Shown here: positions 7,579-11,321 of the stretch, piece by piece
Layout of the letters: the number at the start of each line of letters is the position of its first letter
Numbering within the stretch: the stretch's first letter is position 1
Assembly (NCBI GenBank): GCA_026397575.1
Contig: JAPLUP010000173.1
Coordinates: forward strand, 1-11,321
Direction of reading: 5' to 3'
DNA: 11,321 bases
DNA from: Candidatus Zixiibacteriota bacterium
GTDB taxonomy: Bacteria; Zixibacteria; MSB-5A5; CAIYYT01
Translations under genes and position numbers: made by a program
Notes under the pieces: generated by a model
The model's input: only the letters and a program-made list of their open reading frames with translations
Database searches by the model: none
What the model was told of the DNA's origin: nothing

Positions 7579-8476
7579 GGGAATCGCGGCTCTGATTCTG
7601 TCCGGGTCGATATTACCATAGGCTTTGCTGAAAACCGATACCGCCGAATCAGCGACCGCCGATACGCACGTGAACGAGTCCGACCAGGTGGTACCTTCAA
7701 AACGATACAGATCTTGATCCGATGCCGCCCAAGCAACTTTGTCGTTCTAGACAAAGAGGTTCTTGATCGGAGTAAGGTTAATTCCTTCGGCAGCTCCGTA
7801 TGTCTTCCACTTGCCGTCCCTCAGAACCTTGACTCCGTCGTCGGTTCCCAGCCACAATTGCTCCCGCTTCGGTGCCTTCACGCACCAGACCGCTCCTGTC
7901 GAGTCCGTGCCCGTGTTTTCTGCCATTGTATCGATAGAGGCCGCTTCCGGTGGCCACATAGAGCGTCTTGCGATCAACGGCGATATCGTTGATCGCGCCG
8001 GTGAATACCGCACGGAAGGGGAAACGAATCACGCGGGGAAGTTGATCGGTCGCCGATTTCTCCAGCGCGAACAGCAGACGTTCGGTCTCCGTAGCCGTCA
8101 ACTGCGAATCGCTGTAGGCCTTCTGAAAAGTGCTGGTGAACAAATCAAGCTTCTGCTGATTGAGCCGGCAGTTGAGCCACGCCTCTTCCAGCTTGTCGAG
8201 ATTATTGATGACCTCTTTTCGACTTTCAAACTCAGCGGGCAGCGCCCCCTCCACCTGCGCTCTGATCTCCAGCAATCGCTCTTTGGAAATCGCATTGTTG
8301 GCGCGAGCGACGATCTCCAACCGTGACTTTATGACATTCTCATCCGCCGTGCCCAGAGCGCGCGAGATGATATCACTCAGCTTGTCTCCCTTGCGTGGCT
8401 CGATGTTATCACCATCCTGCCAACTCACACCGTCGAAACGCATCAGTCCGAAATTCGTGACCGCCCAGACGTCGTA
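6991..8476 (-). repeat. Seven beta-propeller blade motifs inside the PorV-like gene
   Basis: Seven copies of a pattern like 'LWVGT-xx-GV-x-RFDG-xx-W' occur in order: VWAVTNFGLMRFDGVSW (near 8460), LYVATGSGLYRYNG (7963-7922), LWLGTDDGVKVLRDGKW (near 7850), VAWAASDQDLYRFEGTTW (near 7730), LWVGTTLGVKRFDGKAW (7458-7400), IYLASLYGTFSYSGGRW (near 7175) and IWFATADRVIIYAH (near 7060). The pattern resembles the Reg_prop/two-component-propeller type of repeat. Seven is a normal blade number for a closed propeller. Blades 2-3-4 and 6-7 are close together; helical segments separate 1-2, 4-5 and 5-6. The assignment is by eye. Confidence 0.7.
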
Positions 8477-9358
8477 ATGCGTAAAGTTGTCGTTCGGAAT
8501 GCCATTCTCCATGACCGCGATCTTGTCGATGTTCTGCTCCCATGGCACTTCCCAACCCTGCCAAATCGTCAGCAGCACGGAGTACGGTACCCGTATCTGT
8601 TGTGATCGCGAGATCGTCTCGCAACCGGCAATGGTCGTCTCAATATCGCTCAGTCCCTCAGCAGTGATGGCTTTGTCGGCGATGGCGCCTGCAACCTTCT
8701 CTGCAACCGCCGGAAATGCGTCCGTTTTGAAACGCAGATCCTGCCAGAAAATCACCATCTTCTCGAACATGGCGTTGATCTTCTCGCCTGCCTGTACATC
8801 TTTTCCGTAAGTCGCTAGCAACTGGAGACGCAGACTATTGATATCATCAAACGCAACACCGGTGTTGGCCAAACAGACCAACCGCACTGCCAATTTGAAT
8901 TTCTCTTTGTCGGCGCTGAATGCCATCCGCGATAGGTTTGCCAGGACCGTTCGGGTTGTATCGATATTGATCTTCTCTGAAGACACCCAGGCGCTGTCCA
9001 CAAATCGGCTGATCTCATTGCCCTTAATCTGCCACGATGCAAACTTCTCGAAGAAGTTCGCCGCCAGTTTCCCCTTCAGGGCTTGCCCAGCGAGCTCTCG
9101 AAGATGTGCGTCGTCTGTCAGCTTAAACTGATACCAGTTGTGCGCCAGCGGGTATTCACCCAGACCGGCCGGATTCCAGTGGCTCGTGGAGGCATCGTCT
9201 GCGATGGCAACAAAAGCTTCTCCCATACCCGCGGCACGCGCGTTCGGAGCAATGCGCAGAAACAATACTGCCGCATCGCTGACCGCAGACTGCGCCTCGG
9301 ACGCGAGGAATCCTCCCCACAAGCTGGCTATCAGCATTAAAACCAAGAATCGTCTCAT
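7778..9358 (-). CDS. N-terminal open fragment of the PorV-like gene
   Basis: This is what a gene caller sees of the 5' part: 526 residues from the ATG at 9358. Residues 1-24 are a signal peptide and 25-70 the PorV N-terminal motif. Residues 80-290 are mostly helical and Lys/Glu/Ala-rich, with no family that I recognise. Blade motif 1 is VWAVTNFGLMRFDGVSWQ at about 298-314. A second helical stretch (325-437) leads to VIRFPF, and blade 2 is LYVATGSGLYRYNG (466-479). After residue 480 the frame is wrong: the final ~45 residues are rich in Arg and Gly (ending DIRSCRRN) and read like a shadow frame. If translated as it stands, the product would have a signal peptide but no barrel. Confidence 0.6.
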   Translation of the reverse strand: MRRFLVLMLIASLWGGFLASEAQSAVSDAAVLFLRIAPNARAAGMGEAFVAIADDASTSHWNPAGLGEYPLAHNWYQFKLTDDAHLRELAGQALKGKLAANFFEKFASWQIKGNEISRFVDSAWVSSEKINIDTTRTVLANLSRMAFSADKEKFKLAVRLVCLANTGVAFDDINSLRLQLLATYGKDVQAGEKINAMFEKMVIFWQDLRFKTDAFPAVAEKVAGAIADKAITAEGLSDIETTIAGCETISRSQQIRVPYSVLLTIWQGWEVPWEQNIDKIAVMENGIPNDNFTHYDVWAVTNFGLMRFDGVSWQDGDNIEPRKGDKLSDIISRALGTADENVIKSRLEIVARANNAISKERLLEIRAQVEGALPAEFESRKEVINNLDKLEEAWLNCRLNQQKLDLFTSTFQKAYSDSQLTATETERLLFALEKSATDQLPRVIRFPFRAVFTGAINDIAVDRKTLYVATGSGLYRYNGRKHGHGLDRSGLVREGTEAGAIVAGNRRRSQGSEGRQVEDIRSCRRN

Positions 9359-9366
9359 TCTCAAGA

Positions 9367-9373
9367 CTCCTTT
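9367..9373 (-). promoter_or_regulatory. Ribosome binding site of the PorV-like gene
   Basis: AAAGGAG lies eight bases before the ATG at 9358. It decides the start against the in-frame TTG at 9394. It falls in the 37-base gap after the PorU-like stop; no terminator hairpin or promoter was evident there. Confidence 0.8.
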
Positions 9374-9395
9374 ATAAAGGTAAAGCATATACAAT

Positions 9396-11321
9396 CTACT
9401 TCATTACCATAAGCTTACCGGCGGATGCAACCCTCTTGCTACCTGTACTGTTAGCCGACTGAGCGGACAACTGGAAGATGTAAATACCGTTGGCAATCAA
9501 ATCGCCATCAGCATCGCGCGCGTCCCACCGCACATCATCGTGATAACCGCTGCTATGTGGCAAGTCATCTATTGACATTATCTCCAAACCGGAGACAGTG
9601 AATATCTTCAGATTTACGTCGGTCGCCTCTTCGGAGAGAATGTAGGCAAACTGGCATTTATCGGCAACCGGATTCGGGTAGCAGAGAAGCTGCGTGATCT
9701 CCAAACCGCTCGTGCTGCTCACTTTGAATGCCAATTCCTTCTGGCTGGAATTGTTCGCCGAATCCCACGCTTTGACCCTCAATCGGTGCTCCCCCGGCGT
9801 CAATTGCGGCAGAGTCATTGTCGCCTTGCCTCGTTGATAGCTCCCCGCATCGTACGCGAAACTGTCGGTCAAGGCGAAAGTCATCTCACGACTATCGTCA
9901 ATGACCACTTCAATCGCGTGTCCGATATCGCCGCTCAAATTGATTCCCAGTGAGTCGAATAATTCCATCGTCACTCTGGCATTCTGCGAAACCTGCGCAC
10001 CGTCACCCTTGGCGGGATCATCAGCAAGATAGACCGCCAGATTGGGTCCGGTCGTGTCAGTGACATCTTTGTTCATGCTGCCGATCGTGATCGGAAACAG
10101 ATAACCCGAGGCGCCGCCGGCGCTCGACAAAGCATAGCTGCTAATGCGCGCGCGCTTGCCTCCGTAACTAATATCCTTGGGAACCACGAACTTGAGATTG
10201 AAGCGACCGTTGGTCACTTCAACCTTTCCACGATAGATTTCCGGGCCATATTGTTTATAGCTGACATAGAGAGACGGGAAATCACGCGTCCTCTCATTGT
10301 CGAATACACTCACACTTGCGTTGCCGCTGAAGTTGCTCTGCAACGCACCGTCTTTATCCTCCACCTGTCCCGATAGCTCGGTTACGGTCAGCGCCACCAG
10401 GGAATCCGGCTGGAAGGTTACGAAATTGATCTTGTCGGGCGCCACGCCGAGTCGGGTCAGCGGGTCACCAAGGTAGATATACTTGCGGTCGTTGTCGCGC
10501 GCATCCCAGCTTCCCTGCCGCAGTAGCTTGGCGACAAACACTGCCTCGGCGATGGTGTAATTCTGGTCCGAGAAAAGCTGCCCGAAAGCCGCTTCATTAA
10601 ACAAAAAGTTCGGCCGTGAGTAAACCAAGCGAGTCGCTGAGACCGTTCCTACAGCGCCACCGGCGGCATAGCGCAGGAATTCCTCCCCCATGCCCTCCGA
10701 CAACGGGTCATCAAAGAAACCGATAGAACAGGAAGCATTGAAAATTAGCGGCAGGCGGTCTGAATTCTGTAGACGCGGGATGTCCTGTATCCGCCGGAAC
10801 ATTCTTTCGTCCGCCCATAGATTCGGGCTGCCGTGCCCGACAAAGTTGACCAGTAGCGTGCCGTTGTTAACCGAACGGATGATCGCCTCACGGGCAGCCG
10901 GTTTTTCGCTGCCGACATAAGGATAATCGATACCATATATTTTGTTGAGATCAAACTTCGGCGGAATGCTCCCGTTGGCCAAATTCTCGGAATCATATGT
11001 GTGCTGAATCTCATTATGAACCCAGACGCCGTTTTCATAATGATTCTGATCGTCCGCAATCAGCGTTATCAGGTTACGCCACGAACCATTATTGCCCGCC
11101 GCGTCGTAGTTTTTCATCTTTTGTGCCACCGTCAAAAACTCGGCCGTCGTCTTGACCGGCCAGCGCGAAATTACCATATCCACACCGCGATCGGTCGGAT
11201 AGGAACCGTTGGGATCAAGCTCGTATGGATCACCAAAATAAACGAAATTCTCGTCTGAGATCGTTGAATCATTCGCGACAATGTACGGGGGTACATAGTT
11301 GATTCCTCCCGTACCCTGATT
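9396..11321 (-). CDS. porU: PorU-like C25 (gingipain-family) cysteine protease, T9SS sortase, 5'-partial
   Basis: The frame is open to the right edge, so 641 C-terminal residues are visible and the true start lies outside; the GTG at 11183 is internal. Upstream of it the protein reads FVYFGDPYELD, then ISRWPVKTTAEF, the usual start of a C25 catalytic domain. The catalytic His is in VNFVGHGSPNLW (H163 of the fragment, 10833-10835) and the catalytic Cys in FNASCSIGFFDDP (C198, 10728-10730). YIYLGDPLTRLG and an Ig-like region with FSGNASVSVFD and VPKDISYGG follow, as in PorU. The last ~100 residues (from 540) form a FlgD-like/type A sorting tail: CYPNPVADKCQF, NLKIFTVSGLEI, ANGIYIFQL. In Bacteroidetes, PorU is the outer-membrane sortase that cleaves cargo C-terminal domains and works with PorV; a PorV-like gene begins 37 bases downstream here. 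The stop is TAG, with an in-frame TAA eight codons later. The family is certain; PorU rather than another C25 protease is likely from the pattern of matches and the neighbour. Confidence 0.85.
   Translation of the reverse strand, partial: NQGTGGINYVPPYIVANDSTISDENFVYFGDPYELDPNGSYPTDRGVDMVISRWPVKTTAEFLTVAQKMKNYDAAGNNGSWRNLITLIADDQNHYENGVWVHNEIQHTYDSENLANGSIPPKFDLNKIYGIDYPYVGSEKPAAREAIIRSVNNGTLLVNFVGHGSPNLWADERMFRRIQDIPRLQNSDRLPLIFNASCSIGFFDDPLSEGMGEEFLRYAAGGAVGTVSATRLVYSRPNFLFNEAAFGQLFSDQNYTIAEAVFVAKLLRQGSWDARDNDRKYIYLGDPLTRLGVAPDKINFVTFQPDSLVALTVTELSGQVEDKDGALQSNFSGNASVSVFDNERTRDFPSLYVSYKQYGPEIYRGKVEVTNGRFNLKFVVPKDISYGGKRARISSYALSSAGGASGYLFPITIGSMNKDVTDTTGPNLAVYLADDPAKGDGAQVSQNARVTMELFDSLGINLSGDIGHAIEVVIDDSREMTFALTDSFAYDAGSYQRGKATMTLPQLTPGEHRLRVKAWDSANNSSQKELAFKVSSTSGLEITQLLCYPNPVADKCQFAYILSEEATDVNLKIFTVSGLEIMSIDDLPHSSGYHDDVRWDARDADGDLIANGIYIFQLSAQSANSTGSKRVASAGKLMVMK

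Larger units (their letters stand above)
6223..9358 (-). pseudogene. porV: PorV/PorQ-family outer-membrane barrel with giant propeller insertion, frame-disrupted
   Basis: Read through two lesions, this is one gene of about 1044 codons. The start is the ATG at 9358, giving MRRFLVLMLIASLWGGFLAS, a signal peptide; it follows an AAAGGAG ribosome site eight bases upstream and is preferred over the TTG at 9394. Residues 25-70 carry the PorV signature (RIAPNARAAGMGEAFVAIAD, HWNPAGLGEY). The family normally goes on soon after to a 'WLPxLxxDxxY' segment, but here WLPELTSDLYYEFLGY appears only at about 6985-6940, after ~720 inserted residues. The remaining ~250 residues are barrel-like and end TSLTVRM before TAA. 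The gene length is 3n+1: removing one T from TTTT at 7916-7919 joins LYRYNG to TGTDSTGAVWCVKA. A TAG then interrupts at 7747-7749 between IKNLFV and NDKVAWAASD, with clear coding on both sides. PorV in T9SS shuttles cargo to PorU. Sequencing error or real decay are both possible. Confidence 0.8.

Noticed and set aside
7910..7925. Programmed ribosomal frameshifting at the A4 run
   Set aside because: The needed change skips one base at a short A run. I saw no classical slippery heptamer or obvious stimulator, and a second lesion (TAG) lies downstream in the same gene, so damage or error is simpler.
7763..8326. 187-residue plus-strand ORF
   Set aside because: It is antisense to the propeller-coding part of the PorV-like gene, which shows clear motifs; this frame has no recognisable domain or ribosome site and reads as a shadow.
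9359..9395. Terminator or promoter between the PorU-like and PorV-like genes
   Set aside because: The 37-base gap shows only a ribosome site; I found no stable hairpin with a T-run and no convincing -35/-10 pair.
11181..11183. GTG at 11183 as the start of the C25 protease
   Set aside because: The same frame continues open to the window edge with C25-like sequence (NYVPPYIV, FVYFGDPYELD), so the GTG is internal.

Overview
All recognisable genes lie on the minus strand and read from the right edge to the left. Spacing is tight (stop-to-start gaps of 1, 3, 27 and 37 bases, plus one 20-base overlap), so this looks like a single operon that runs off both ends of the window. No tRNA, rRNA, CRISPR array, insertion sequence, convincing promoter or terminator was seen. 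The gene content (a PorU-type C25 protease, a PorV/PorQ-type outer-membrane barrel, an M6 metalloprotease with a Por-type C-terminal sorting tail, DUF5683-like proteins) points to a Gram-negative bacterium of the Bacteroidetes/FCB superphylum with a type IX secretion system (T9SS). Moderate GC and the mixed architectures suggest an uncultured lineage such as Zixibacteria or a relative, but the sequence does not settle the phylum.

In transcription order: (1) 11321-9396, a PorU-like C25 sortase, 5'-truncated by the window edge; (2) 9358-6223, a PorV-like barrel carrying a very large insertion with seven beta-propeller blade motifs, broken by a one-base frameshift near 7916-7919 and an in-frame TAG at 7747-7749; (3) 6219-3085, a secreted M6 metalloprotease with FG-GAP-like repeats and a T9SS tail; (4) 3057-2332, a DUF5683-like envelope protein that appears to have lost its last ~25 residues to a frameshift near 2330-2338; (5) 2259-1516, a tandem paralogue of it; (6) 1514-579, an NHL-propeller lipoprotein; (7) 598-1, the N-terminal 199 residues of an exported protein that looks like the start of a large outer-membrane protein and continues past the left edge.

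A working model, partly inference: PorU and PorV form the cell-surface complex that receives T9SS cargo and removes or replaces its C-terminal tail. The M6 protease next door is a plausible cargo. The DUF5683 proteins, the lipoprotein and the final large protein would be envelope partners. The most unusual item is the PorV-like gene: its barrel halves are separated by about 720 residues of helical modules and propeller blades. The main caveat is that three reading-frame lesions occur in 11 kb. These may be sequencing or assembly errors in draft data, or real decay.
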